Shown here piece by piece: positions 1-8,919 of a DNA stretch of 64,000 bases. The notes beneath the pieces are model-generated. The model was not told the DNA's origin. It did not search any database and saw nothing but the letters and a program-made list of their open reading frames with translations. Source of the stretch: SHAN690 sp041391765 (GTDB taxonomy: Bacteria > Bacteroidota > Bacteroidia > Flavobacteriales_G > Salibacteraceae); the NCBI GenBank assembly GCA_041391765.1, contig JAWKNJ010000027.1, positions 1 through 64,000 of the forward strand. The letters are read 5' to 3'. Position 1 is the first letter of the stretch, and the number at the start of each line of letters is the position of its first letter. The position numbers and the translations under genes are program-made.

Positions 1-2714
1 AAGGAACCATCGGCATCTGATAACAACTGCCTAAACTCTGCATCGATCAGCTCTTGCTTATGACGAGCTTCAAGATCATCCACTTCCTTCAACTTATCTT
101 TTGGGAGTTGTTCATCTGGCAAAACACTTGAAGCTCTTCTGAATGCCGTTTTGGCCTTTTCCCAATCTTTATCATGAATAGCGTTGTTACCTTCAGCCAG
201 TGCGTTGTTATACTCGGTGCGTTTTTTCGCTTCTAAGTCAGCCGCAAATTTCTTTTCCTTGAGGAGCTGATCTATTTCCTTTAGTTGAGTTTTGGGATAT
301 TCCTCATCAGCTTTTAAGGCAGTCGCAGCTTGATATTTGCGCTGCGCGTTCAGGTAATCTTCCTGATCCATAAAAGCATCCGCATCCTTAATCAATGCCA
401 AGAACTGGGTATGAATCTCTTGCTCTTTCTTGCTCGCTTCGGCTTCTGCAGCTAGCTCAGCTTCTCGGGCTTTTTTCTCCGCTAGCAGTTTAGTAATCAA
501 CTCAAGTTGCTTTTTCGGATAATCTTGGTCCGGTTTAATACCAGCAGCAAGATTATAGGTCTCCCTAGCTTTCTCCAACTCATGGGATGATAGCTCGTAA
601 TCCGCCTGCTTGATCTTTTCATCGTACCTCGCCTGGATCTCCTTTTCCTTCTCAGCAGCCTGCACCAGTAGTTCTTTTTCGAGCGCTAGTTGGTTGGACT
701 TCTCAATTTGGTCCTGCGGATATTTTTCCTTTGGTTTTAGTGCTTTGGCCGTTTGATACGACTCAATAGCTTCACTGTAGTTCTCCGCTCTAAATGCCTC
801 ATCTGCCACAGTTATAGCCGAGCCATATTTCTCATCCAATTCTTGCTGTTGAGCCAATCGCTCTTCTTCGCTGGCCAATGCCGTAAGTTTTTGGTCAATT
901 TCTGCGAGCCGGTTGTTAGCATACTTGTCATTTGGCTTAACGGATAACGCTTGGTTATAGGATGCCTTTGCCACTTGATACTTAGCCTCAGCAAACTCCT
1001 TATCCGCCTGATCAATAAACTTCTTGTACTCATTCTCACGTTCGAGATCCGCTTGAAGACCGGCCACTTTTTCCAGTTGTGATTTCGGGTACAGCTCATC
1101 CTTAAGTGCCAATGCCTTCTCGTAGTCTGACTTTGCGCTGCTGTAATTCTGTGACTTAAATGCATTATCACCAGAGGCAATAAGAGCGTTGTATTGGGCA
1201 TCTACTTCTTCCTGAGCCTTCTTGGACTGTTCAGCTGCGAGTTTCTCAGCCAACAATGCGTCAATTTCCTCAATGCGCTGCTTTGGATAAGACTCATCCT
1301 TTAGTCCGAGGGCCTTCTCATAACCGGACTTTGACACTTCATAATTCTTCTTTTCAAAATCCTTGTCTGCCGTTGCAATGAGTAATCTATAATCTGACTC
1401 CAGCTTTTTAAGGCGATCCGCTTCCGCCTTGGCACCTGCTTCTTCAGTGATCCTAGCTTCAATTATCGCTAGCTGAGCATCGGGATATGTTTCGTCATCC
1501 TTAATCGCCTTGGCTGCTTCATATCCTGATTTAGCGTTAACCCAGTTACCGGAACTAAATGCCGCATCTGCTTTTGCAATTTGTGATTTGTATCGCTCGG
1601 TCAACTCGGCCAGTTGCTTATCCTTCGCAGCAAGCTCTGTTGCCTCTTTGATTTTCACTTCGATCATTGCCAGCTGATCCTTTGGATATTTTTCGCTCGG
1701 CTTTAAACCAATGGCATTCTGATAATAGGTCTTTGCATTCTGGTAGTTCTTTTGAGTAAATTCATTATCAGCTTTGGCTAGTTCGTCATTATAGGCTTTA
1801 TCTTTTGCTGTCTTTTCTTCTTCTGCTTTGAGCTTTGCCGCTAATGCCGCGCCTTGCTTATCGCATTCAGCCATCCTGGTTTTAGGGTATTGCTCTGAAG
1901 GTTTTAATTGGCTTGCTTCTGAATACTTAGCCTTTGCTTCAGAGAACTGTTCAGTACCGAAAAGCTGATCTGCATCGGCCAAAATCGCCATATAACGATC
2001 ATCCTTATTTGCATTCTCCGAAATCTTGCGCTCAATTTCAACAAGCTTGTCTTTTGGCAGTTTTTCATCCGGCTTTATAGAAGATGCAGCTAGGTAATTT
2101 TCTTGAGCTAGAAGTAAGTCGCCATCATTCATTGCAATTTCAGCATCCTTCAAAGCAAGGGCATAATCTTGTTCAAGCTGCTTCGCCATTTCCTCCTCTC
2201 GCTTGATATTCTCCTTATACTCCTCAATGAGTTCGTCTAATTGTGCCTTGATCTCCTTGGTGTAAGCCTTATCATAATCGAAATTCTGAACATTTGGGTC
2301 ATAGTAAATCTTTGCAACAGGTTTGTTCAATATCTCGAAGTCAACCCCGTTGATCTGCTTGAATAGGTCAACCGTAAACCCTCCATACTCATATCCCCAC
2401 GCTTGCTCATCATCGGGCACTTTCATTGTATTTACATACATTTTTTTGGTAACGAACCCTGACTTTGAAACCTCAATTATATACTCGTGTCCGAAGTCTA
2501 AAAGCAAATCAAACCTTCCGTTTTTCCCTGTTGAAACTTTATTAACCAGCGTACCGTCTTGAATTAAAGAAACTGACGCCCCAACTAGCTTACCCCCATC
2601 TTGATCCTTTACAGTGGCGTCCAAAGCAAGATTGTTCGCATCCTGCCCGATGATGGGAGATGATGCAAAAACAAGAAAAGAAAGTGTATATAAAAGCTTT
2701 ATACTTCCTCGCAT
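1..2714 (-). CDS. Exported long helical-repeat protein with N-terminal carboxypeptidase-regulatory-like domain (partial, C-terminus beyond left edge)
   Basis: The reading frame is open from an ATG at 2714 to the left edge (904 codons with no stop), so the C-terminus lies outside the window. The N-terminus is a signal peptide ending near SSPIIGQ. It is followed by a roughly 80-residue beta domain of CarboxypepD_reg type (DATVKDQDGGKLVGASVSL, later GRFDLLL). From about residue 200 there are at least 11 tandem units of about 66 residues (DNA period about 197 bp). Each has the pattern A..NY..A...Y..A..LKP.E.YPK.Q...I and is rich in Lys, Glu and Ala, resembling TPR-like helical hairpins joined by coiled coil. 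A periplasmic or outer-membrane-associated scaffold is my inference; I do not recognise a named family. A terminator-like hairpin lies just upstream of the start, so it has its own transcript. Confidence 0.8.
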   Translation of the reverse strand, partial: MRGSIKLLYTLSFLVFASSPIIGQDANNLALDATVKDQDGGKLVGASVSLIQDGTLVNKVSTGKNGRFDLLLDFGHEYIIEVSKSGFVTKKMYVNTMKVPDDEQAWGYEYGGFTVDLFKQINGVDFEILNKPVAKIYYDPNVQNFDYDKAYTKEIKAQLDELIEEYKENIKREEEMAKQLEQDYALALKDAEIAMNDGDLLLAQENYLAASSIKPDEKLPKDKLVEIERKISENANKDDRYMAILADADQLFGTEQFSEAKAKYSEASQLKPSEQYPKTRMAECDKQGAALAAKLKAEEEKTAKDKAYNDELAKADNEFTQKNYQNAKTYYQNAIGLKPSEKYPKDQLAMIEVKIKEATELAAKDKQLAELTERYKSQIAKADAAFSSGNWVNAKSGYEAAKAIKDDETYPDAQLAIIEARITEEAGAKAEADRLKKLESDYRLLIATADKDFEKKNYEVSKSGYEKALGLKDESYPKQRIEEIDALLAEKLAAEQSKKAQEEVDAQYNALIASGDNAFKSQNYSSAKSDYEKALALKDELYPKSQLEKVAGLQADLERENEYKKFIDQADKEFAEAKYQVAKASYNQALSVKPNDKYANNRLAEIDQKLTALASEEERLAQQQELDEKYGSAITVADEAFRAENYSEAIESYQTAKALKPKEKYPQDQIEKSNQLALEKELLVQAAEKEKEIQARYDEKIKQADYELSSHELEKARETYNLAAGIKPDQDYPKKQLELITKLLAEKKAREAELAAEAEASKKEQEIHTQFLALIKDADAFMDQEDYLNAQRKYQAATALKADEEYPKTQLKEIDQLLKEKKFAADLEAKKRTEYNNALAEGNNAIHDKDWEKAKTAFRRASSVLPDEQLPKDKLKEVDDLEARHKQELIDAEFRQLLSDADGS

Positions 2715-2768
2715 ATTACCCGTGGGAAAGCCCTTCCGAAAGTAGATATTGTTTTAGAGGTAGATAGA

Positions 2769-2800
2769 TAAAAAAGCCACTTATTAGATTAAGTGGCTTT
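2769..2800 (-). terminator. Rho-independent terminator after the broken lipoprotein gene
   Basis: A perfect 11-bp inverted repeat (AAAGCCACTTA / TAAGTGGCTTT) with a 6-nt loop is followed on the minus strand by a run of six T. It lies 34 bases beyond the stop of the broken gene at 2834 and before the start of the repeat protein at 2714, so it separates the two transcripts. Confidence 0.75.
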
Positions 2801-2833
2801 CCTTAGTTATTGCGCGTTTTTTAACAGACGACC

Positions 2834-3809
2834 CTATTCCGGTTGGGCTGATAGTTCAACATCATCAAGAATAATATTAACTCTGAATTCGCCTGTGGCT
2901 CGAATCCCTCACGATCATTATACAGCGTAGCCGAAAACTGTCCTTGAATTACATAATAAGAACGGCCGTCTCCATTTGCCTGATTTCTATGCTGCTTTTT
3001 ATCAATAACAAAATAGCTTCCATCTTGAAAAGTTGGGTGTTGTCAGTTTCCCAGACTATACCTTTTCATCCCTGAGAAATGAAGCATAACACCGTCTTGC
3101 ATCATTGTTCCAAAGGGTATCCTTTTGTCAAGCCATTACCAACTCTTCCCAGGCATTGCCTTGTCTTATACTCAGTTTTCTAAATACTCTCAATGTCCCA
3201 AAATCCCCAGGTATCGTTCTTGATAAGGCCAAGAGAAAGCTCATGAAAAATGTTCTTGTACGCCTCCGGCTTCATCATCTGTTTCCTCCGGATCAACTTT
3301 ATATGGATCAAAATCCAAGTTCAATATCTTTTCTCTGAAATCCAACTTATATGGATCATTCAGAAATTCCCAATATGGGTCCTCGGGATCATTATTATCT
3401 TCATCAATGAAGTCTCTTGTCTTATAGTTAAACAGAGCAACGGTGGGAACGTAGTGCCAATGGATTTTAGCTGGCTTTTCGCCTTCTTCAAGGTCCTTGG
3501 CCGCAGTTGTATCCAAAACAACCTCATTCTTGAAATCGAACACTTCCATAAAATAATCAAGTCTCGGATCAAGGGAGTCATAATTAATTTCACCGTCAGC
3601 GTAGGTTATCAAATCCGGGACTTCCATCGTAATAGGTATCTCCACTTGAGGATTTACCCCATCCAAGCTTCACATAGTAGTAGTTATCTATCTTACTTCT
3701 TGGCGTTTCACTTGGAAATTACAATAGTTCTGGTGGCTTATCATCGCAAGCAACGAAAGAAAAAGCAACGGAGACTATCGATACAATACCAAAAAATTTA
3801 TTTACTCAT
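2834..3809 (-). pseudogene. Frameshifted lipoprotein gene
   Basis: Coding signal continues across this stretch but hops between frames. Near 3800 a lipoprotein signal peptide (FFGIVSIVSVAFSFVAC then DDKPPE) is readable, but it is out of frame with the ATG at 3807-3809. The central part (3241-3666) is one clean acidic frame of 141 residues (VEIPITMEVPDLITYADG onwards). Downstream, pieces such as ELSLGLIKNDTWGFWDIE, DGSYFVIDKKQHRNQ and EFRVNIILDDVELSAQPE appear in successive frames, the last ending in TAG at 2834. At least four to five indels are needed to join them. It is either a decaying gene or a local run of sequence errors. No family is recognised; the intact product would be a secreted acidic lipoprotein of about 320 residues. 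Confidence 0.6.
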
Positions 3810-3866
3810 ACTCGATTCTGAACCAACAAATTTACTTAAAAGACGATTCCCCACACATTTCGTTTG

Positions 3867-4892
3867 TCAAGGCCGCTCAACAATTACCATAGCTTGAGGA
3901 ATAATGCCTACTGAATATGATCGAATCTTGTGAGTCAGGCTTATATCGAATCTAAACACTTCTCCATTCGATAAGTAATCTTTCGCATCACAAACGAACA
4001 CTCCAAATTTGCGATCAGCCAAAATACCATAAGCATCCTGCACATTGTGAATCAGTGACTTGACTTCCTCCGCTATTGTCATTTCAAACATTCTAACGTG
4101 AGAATCAGTCAGCACAAACAGCGTATCGCCAATAAGATCTGCGTTAACTAACTTTTGATCCACACTGATTGAATCCAATGTTTCCAGACGATCATTCAAG
4201 ACCATTACCACTGAAGAGTTTTGATTTGAATAGTTTCCACAAATGAGCAATTTTTCACCAAGAGTCATCACCTGAATTGGTTCAAAACTCAAATTCAATT
4301 GTCGACCTAACCGTCCATCTGATAAAATCTCTACCAGCTGTTTCTTGTCCACAATTTCAACAATAATCTTATCCTGAAATTGAACTAATCGCTCCGTCCA
4401 ACCTTCCAGTGGCACCTCACCAACGACTCCAAGACTTTGCGTATCGATTATTGACAACTTGTTTGCGTACAAGTCACTTACGATAAGTCTATTTCCGAGT
4501 AGCTCCACATAACGTGGAGAAATCAGCCCTTTCACCTCTCCGACCTCATAAAGATTGCTGTCAAGTTTCTTTACTAAACCAGAATTATTTACAACCACGT
4601 AGATAAAATCGTCAATTACTTTGATCGACTGTAAAACATCACCAATTGCGCGTCCGTTCTCATCGAAATAAGCATTGTTTTTAACGCGAGAAGAATCTAA
4701 ATCAATCAAACTAATGCTCGCGTTGCCTAATTGAAACGTTCCCTCACAACCCACTAACAAATAGGTCGCGTTATCACTGATGGTGTTGGTGTCCGAATTT
4801 TCAAGATAGACCGGGCCAAAGTCATGATTTTTTTTGCATGCATCAAACAACACGCTGATCATGAACAGCCAGAACATCAGCTTGGTTCTCAT
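3867..4892 (-). CDS. BtuG-like beta-propeller lipoprotein (DUF5074/YncE type), corrinoid-binding candidate
   Basis: Lipoprotein signal with lipobox Cys19 (VLFDACKK), then about 320 residues of beta-propeller repeats. Diagnostic pieces are EGTFQLGNASISLID, GRAIGDVLQSIKVIDDFIYVVVNNSG, SPRYVELLGNRLIVSD and the C-terminal DYLSNGEVFRFD, the same order as in DUF5074/YncE propellers. In Bacteroides, BtuG is a surface propeller lipoprotein that binds B12 very tightly and passes it to BtuB. The assignment here rests on fold signature plus position: it is the last gene of a cobalamin-riboswitch operon and overlaps the BtuB-like receptor gene by 4 bases (ATGA), implying coupled translation. Corrinoid binding itself is inferred. 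Confidence 0.75.
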   Translation of the reverse strand: MRTKLMFWLFMISVLFDACKKNHDFGPVYLENSDTNTISDNATYLLVGCEGTFQLGNASISLIDLDSSRVKNNAYFDENGRAIGDVLQSIKVIDDFIYVVVNNSGLVKKLDSNLYEVGEVKGLISPRYVELLGNRLIVSDLYANKLSIIDTQSLGVVGEVPLEGWTERLVQFQDKIIVEIVDKKQLVEILSDGRLGRQLNLSFEPIQVMTLGEKLLICGNYSNQNSSVVMVLNDRLETLDSISVDQKLVNADLIGDTLFVLTDSHVRMFEMTIAEEVKSLIHNVQDAYGILADRKFGVFVCDAKDYLSNGEVFRFDISLTHKIRSYSVGIIPQAMVIVERP

Positions 4893-6748
4893 ATTCTATA
4901 GTTGATTGACATCTGAAAAGAACGGCCCGGCATAGGTCTCCATGGCAAGTTTTGGTAATCCGTGTCAAACATGTTTGAAACAGTTAGACCCGTTTCAATT
5001 CCACATTTATGCTTCCAGGCAAGTCGAGTAGACAATAAAGCATAAGCTGGCATGTAGGCACTTTCATCATTTGTTATGAATCGTTTTGAGACATATTCAC
5101 ACCAAGTGGACAATGAAAGATTCGCTTTAATGAGATCGACTCCAACAGAACCTTGATTAGCAGGGGAATATGACAAGCTATGACGAGATCCTCCATCCTT
5201 AATTATACCCGTTGAGTTTGTAAATGCCATATTCGCGAAAGGTTCGATAATGATTACATTGAATCGGTGAGAACTACTCCAATGTACTTCCACTCCATGA
5301 GAATGAGATGATGCTATATTCACCGGACTGAAAATCGAACCAGTTGGTAGCCAGCGAATTCTGTTTCTGTATCGGCTGTCAAAATATGTCAACTTAATAT
5401 CAGCATTATCATTCTTCCATGCCATACCCAATTCGATGGTCTCCCCTTCTTCAGGTTTAAGTTGAGGGTTTCCACCCGGGTTCCAATACCTTTCGTTAAG
5501 GCTTGGAAATCTAGCTGTTTGACTATACGATCCGCTAAGACTCACGGGTGATTTGCGAGAAATTTTCCACACCCCACCAGCGAATGGCAAAATTATCGAC
5601 AGGGGTCCGACAGTCTCCAATCGAATTCCTCCTTCAAGAACAACTAATTTGGATAGCATTTCAGATTTCAGCTTAGCCATCGCACTGTTTCTAAGTTCAT
5701 TGCGCTGATTTGAATAATTACCAGAAGAAGCCATAATGAATATTGGGTTTTCTTGAACCTCAAGTTGCGCCCCCTTCCATAGTTCATACGATGCCAATAG
5801 GTACTCTTGAATGGATGTAAAAGAGTTTAAGTTGAGTATTCCGAATCGTTCATTTCTATAGTAATTTTTATTCAACTCAAAATGGCTAACTGATTTGAGT
5901 CGAAGTTTCGGTGCGGGATTGAAGGCTACGATCAATTGATTTCTAATAGAGGTGTCGTTTTGCAGCTCTGTGGAGGGTAGCGAACTACTAATTGGAAGTG
6001 GAATCTGCCTCGAATAGATAGATAGCCATGACATAAATGTAAACTGAGTCTTGTTACTGTTCGCAGTTCCTAGAACAATTCCATAGTTCCCTGAGTTGAC
6101 CTTTGCACTTTTCATCACTTCTGCTTTCTCTGGAGTTGAATAGATGTTGTGAAAGGAAAATTGATTCTCATTAATTCCTTGATTTGCAAAAAGCATGAGT
6201 GATATGAATCGTCTACCAATAATGAATGGGTGACTTACCCTGACATTTGTACTGTAAACTCCAAAACTGCCTATTGACAGTCCTATTTGCGCGGTTGTAT
6301 CAAGAAAATGTTCTTGTGAAATCAAATTAATTCCGCCCCCTATTCCACCTAAACCAACAGTGTTAGAAGATGTACCCGTAAAAAACACCGCACGATCAAA
6401 CAGACCGAGGGGCAACGTGCTAAAATCAATGGAACCTAACATTGGTGAGTTTAGGCTGACACCATTCATGAGAACAGCTGTATGGCTTGCATCACCGCCT
6501 CGATATGTAGGCACGGAAAGTAAGCCGGGAGCCGTGGTCTTAAGATGAATGGCTGAATTCTTCCGAACCAATTCGTCCAACCTAAGGTTAGTTTCCCTGT
6601 CCAAGTCAATCACATACGAGTGTCCAGCCTCCACTGGTAAATTGAACGAATCGATCACTTCGACCATGGGTAAGGTGTCCGAAACTTGGCATTGAGATAT
6701 GAAACTTAACAAAATGCCAACTAGGCTAATCCAACAAACTTTACTCAA
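4889..6748 (-). CDS. btuB: TonB-dependent outer-membrane receptor, BtuB-like (vitamin B12 uptake)
   Basis: 619 residues: signal peptide, a possible TonB box (MVEVIDS near residue 28), a plug domain (LRLDELVRKNSAIHLKTT; TYRGGDASHTAVLMNGVSLN; GLGGIGGGINL) and a C-terminal beta-barrel with typical strands (FPSLNERYWNPGGNPQLKPE; LGMAWKN; NMFDTDYQNLPWRPMPGR). It ends in an alternating strand (FQMSINYRI). It is about the size of classical BtuB and lacks the N-terminal carboxypeptidase-like domain of SusC proteins. It overlaps both neighbours (8 bases upstream, 4 downstream) in the riboswitch-controlled operon, which is the main reason for assigning cobalamin or other corrinoids as substrate. No inner-membrane BtuCDF genes are visible nearby. 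Confidence 0.8.
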   Translation of the reverse strand: MSKVCWISLVGILLSFISQCQVSDTLPMVEVIDSFNLPVEAGHSYVIDLDRETNLRLDELVRKNSAIHLKTTAPGLLSVPTYRGGDASHTAVLMNGVSLNSPMLGSIDFSTLPLGLFDRAVFFTGTSSNTVGLGGIGGGINLISQEHFLDTTAQIGLSIGSFGVYSTNVRVSHPFIIGRRFISLMLFANQGINENQFSFHNIYSTPEKAEVMKSAKVNSGNYGIVLGTANSNKTQFTFMSWLSIYSRQIPLPISSSLPSTELQNDTSIRNQLIVAFNPAPKLRLKSVSHFELNKNYYRNERFGILNLNSFTSIQEYLLASYELWKGAQLEVQENPIFIMASSGNYSNQRNELRNSAMAKLKSEMLSKLVVLEGGIRLETVGPLSIILPFAGGVWKISRKSPVSLSGSYSQTARFPSLNERYWNPGGNPQLKPEEGETIELGMAWKNDNADIKLTYFDSRYRNRIRWLPTGSIFSPVNIASSHSHGVEVHWSSSHRFNVIIIEPFANMAFTNSTGIIKDGGSRHSLSYSPANQGSVGVDLIKANLSLSTWCEYVSKRFITNDESAYMPAYALLSTRLAWKHKCGIETGLTVSNMFDTDYQNLPWRPMPGRSFQMSINYRI

Positions 6749-7634
6749 CCAAATAGCGCTTTACAATGTTTCCATTAGCACCCTCGACTATGATTGGTAT
6801 TCCTAGGGTATTACAGTTAACTAGCTTTCCCGTCAAGTCATAGCACCTCATTGAATTTGACATCCTAGTGTCTGCACTTAAAGAAGAAGTCCCGACAGGA
6901 ATGTTAGTATGAATAATTCCAACCGCATCAAGATCAAATCCTGATTGAGGAAAATTAGTTGGCCAAGGATCATTGATAATCGCGCCTTTTGAATCTTGTG
7001 ATCCGAGAAGTGGGTTTATCGATCCGACTACATCAATTATGCGAACATGCGTGATGTGTGACTTGTCCAAGGCGGATGTATCAGGAAGCTCGCTCAAGTC
7101 GAATGGAACTCCATATCCTGCGATATATTTCCCCGCCAAATTGTGAAAATATGAAGCGTCCGTGTTTTCAAACGAAGCAATTTGTACACTGTCTTGCAAT
7201 TCTGAAATGGCGGCAAATCGTGAAAAAAATACTCCATCTGAACTCACCTCAACGAATGCTAGTTCAAGAAATGAGTCTTCTCCATTACCGAAACCATTTT
7301 CGAATACCGCGAAATCAGCACCTGGTCCATCATGGAAAGAACCGTTGAATGTGAGTGTAGCCTGACCTCCATCTCCTAAACTTACCACGGCAGGTGCATC
7401 AGGGTATCCAGTGGCATACAGGGGGTTACCTGAAGTTGCCAACCCAGAATCAGGAAGATCAATCTGTTTATAACCTCGAACTACTTCACAAGTGATCGCC
7501 CAATCTCGAAAGGAAGAGTCTGATTTAATAATAGCAGTTGAACCGGATAGCCCGGCCTGAGGAGCGAATCCTCCAGCAGGTTGAGCTGAAACGCACAATG
7601 GTATAAGCAGTAGTCCGATCAATATGGTTTTCAT
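6741..7634 (-). CDS. Secreted cell-surface protein of the B12 locus with T9SS-like C-terminus
   Basis: 297 residues with a signal peptide (MKTILIGLLLIPLCVSAQ). A single beta-rich domain follows with recognisable blocks: VVSLGDGGQATLTFNG, DGPGADFAVFENGF, FVEVSSDGVFFSRF, THVRIIDVVG and SGFDLDAVGIIH, a set seen in 'cell surface protein' families of Bacteroidota. The last 45 residues (CYDLTGKLVNC, then GNIVKRYLVE) resemble a short type A T9SS sorting domain, so export to the cell surface is likely. It overlaps the DUF4465 gene by 4 bases and the receptor gene by 8 bases. Being second in a cobalamin-riboswitch operon suggests a role in corrinoid capture, but that is inference and no activity is known to me. 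Confidence 0.7.
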   Translation of the reverse strand: MKTILIGLLLIPLCVSAQPAGGFAPQAGLSGSTAIIKSDSSFRDWAITCEVVRGYKQIDLPDSGLATSGNPLYATGYPDAPAVVSLGDGGQATLTFNGSFHDGPGADFAVFENGFGNGEDSFLELAFVEVSSDGVFFSRFAAISELQDSVQIASFENTDASYFHNLAGKYIAGYGVPFDLSELPDTSALDKSHITHVRIIDVVGSINPLLGSQDSKGAIINDPWPTNFPQSGFDLDAVGIIHTNIPVGTSSLSADTRMSNSMRCYDLTGKLVNCNTLGIPIIVEGANGNIVKRYLVE

Positions 7635-8611
7635 TGATAATAAAGTTTGTATGCAGCCGATCCATTTCTATTCGTCATCGTAATAAATGTATAACCGCTT
7701 AGTTGAGTGTTGACCGGAATGACATTGTCCCCAGCGTGCAACTTTCCTTGTCGAATCAAACCACCATTAATGGAATATATATGCAGATCCGCTTCACTTT
7801 GAGAAACAATCCTAAGCGCGTGGCCTAAGTTATAGACAGCGAATTCTGTGGAATTAGGTTTATAAAGACCCGTCAGTAGCGTAAATGAAATATTGTCCAA
7901 ACAGAAATAGGTCGGAGTGTTTATGTATCCAAATGCCGTGTCAGTAGAACTAAAAGCGAAGCGCAACGTGCGCGAGGCAACAGAAAGTGTGTCAAATGAA
8001 CTGAGGTTGACTTTCTTCCATTCATTTACAATGTAGTCCTCAGATTCGTCCCCTCTAAAGTCAGCTAAGTAAAAATTCATAGTATCGAGGTTGTTGCTAT
8101 CTGTCGCTTCGATGATGTGTAACACTAAAAAATCTGGATCGGCTCCGGATGAACCACCATATTTCTTACCAAAACCATCACCGTTAAGCATACTCAGGTA
8201 GGCGTAGGTTGAATTGGTAATAGAAATCGAATTCCAGGCTATTGACACATCTGTTACACCGCTATTAAGCTTTAGCTCAAGGTTCCCCGAATACGGAGGA
8301 TAACCTACGGCATATGTTGAAGAACCATCCGCACCACTAGCAGTAATCGCACTATATTGATTCGAATAACCTGATGTCGAATCATCTCTCATGGTGCTGA
8401 TCGCAAATCCCGACCAATAATCACCAAAAGCTGTATCAACCGTGTAGGAGTTTTCAAGAGTTACAAAATCTAATAAAAACCCACCGCTTTGAGCTGAACC
8501 ATTATCAAAGGTATCCAGCTGTAGATTAAGGCTTTCCAGGCTGTCCGTTTGAGATTGCCCGGCAGCTAAAAGGCCTGAAAGAATAGTAGTGAAAAAAAAT
8601 TTTTGCTTCAT
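7631..8611 (-). CDS. DUF4465 secreted protein with T9SS sorting domain, first gene of the B12 operon
   Basis: 326 residues with a cleavable signal peptide. The body matches DUF4465: LDTFDNGSAQSGGFLLDF, DYWSGFAISTM, GYSNQYSAIT, YAVGYPP, YAYLSMLNGDGFGKKYGG, DFLVLHIIEA and FCLDNISF near residue 240. The final 65 residues (LRIVSQSEADLHIYSINGGL; GYTFITMTNRNGSAAYKLYY) are a T9SS type A-like sorting module. DUF4465 genes recur in cobalamin-regulated loci of Bacteroidota, and here the gene follows the cobalamin riboswitch directly. Surface corrinoid binding is plausible but not demonstrated by the sequence. The ATG at 8611 lies about 105 bases downstream of the riboswitch core. Confidence 0.8.
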   Translation of the reverse strand: MKQKFFFTTILSGLLAAGQSQTDSLESLNLQLDTFDNGSAQSGGFLLDFVTLENSYTVDTAFGDYWSGFAISTMRDDSTSGYSNQYSAITASGADGSSTYAVGYPPYSGNLELKLNSGVTDVSIAWNSISITNSTYAYLSMLNGDGFGKKYGGSSGADPDFLVLHIIEATDSNNLDTMNFYLADFRGDESEDYIVNEWKKVNLSSFDTLSVASRTLRFAFSSTDTAFGYINTPTYFCLDNISFTLLTGLYKPNSTEFAVYNLGHALRIVSQSEADLHIYSINGGLIRQGKLHAGDNVIPVNTQLSGYTFITMTNRNGSAAYKLYYQ

Positions 8612-8714
8612 TTTTTAGAGCATTTAGATTAAACAAACACTCGAGAAGCATCCAGAAATATTGATAGAGGATTATCCCCGATCAGCCTTTATTCCCGAAA
8701 GCCTAACGATCAAT

Positions 8715-8880
8715 GGTTTCGGGCAGGTCTTCTGACTTCCTCCAGACTAAACAACCTTCCCATCTCAACTGGACAGTGGTCTTAGTTTTAATCCTTAGTA
8801 ACGGAGGTTACAGCTGCGGGTACAGTCCCTGATTTGCACAGGATTCCCTTTTAATCCCGGGAAAAACCGGGAACCAAAAA
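8715..8880 (-). promoter_or_regulatory. Cobalamin riboswitch
   Basis: Read on the minus strand, the conserved cobalamin aptamer elements occur in order: AAAGGGAATCCTGTGCAAAT, CAGGGACTGTACCCGCAGCT followed by GTAA, CCACTGTCC, GATGGGAAGG and GAAGTCAGAAGACCTGCC. Spacing and order fit the class I/AdoCbl-type element. It is placed immediately upstream of the DUF4465/BtuB/BtuG-like operon. No clear intrinsic terminator with a T run is visible between the aptamer and the ATG at 8611, so control may act on translation initiation; that last point is inference. Confidence 0.95.
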
Positions 8881-8887
8881 CACGGGT

Positions 8888-8919
8888 CAAATGTAATCTA
8901 GAATATTAATATGGATCAA
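8888..8919 (-). promoter_or_regulatory. Bacteroidota-type promoter of the B12 operon
   Basis: On the minus strand a perfect -7 box TACATTTG (8895 to 8888) is preceded, 21 bases upstream, by a TTG (8919 to 8917) fitting the Bacteroidota -33 element. Transcription would start a few bases before the riboswitch aptamer. The -33 element lies inside the last codons of the upstream lipoprotein gene, whose stop is at 8906-8908. Confidence 0.65.

Noticed and set aside
812..1201. 129-codon minus-strand frame inside the repeat protein
   Set aside because: Out of frame with the continuous 904-codon repeat frame, and its His/Arg/Thr-rich composition is typical of a shadow.
3250..3897. 215-codon plus-strand open frame
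   Set aside because: It is antisense to the frameshifted lipoprotein gene, has no signal of coding (skewed, Ile/Lys/Phe-rich), and the minus strand shows lipobox and acidic protein sequence.
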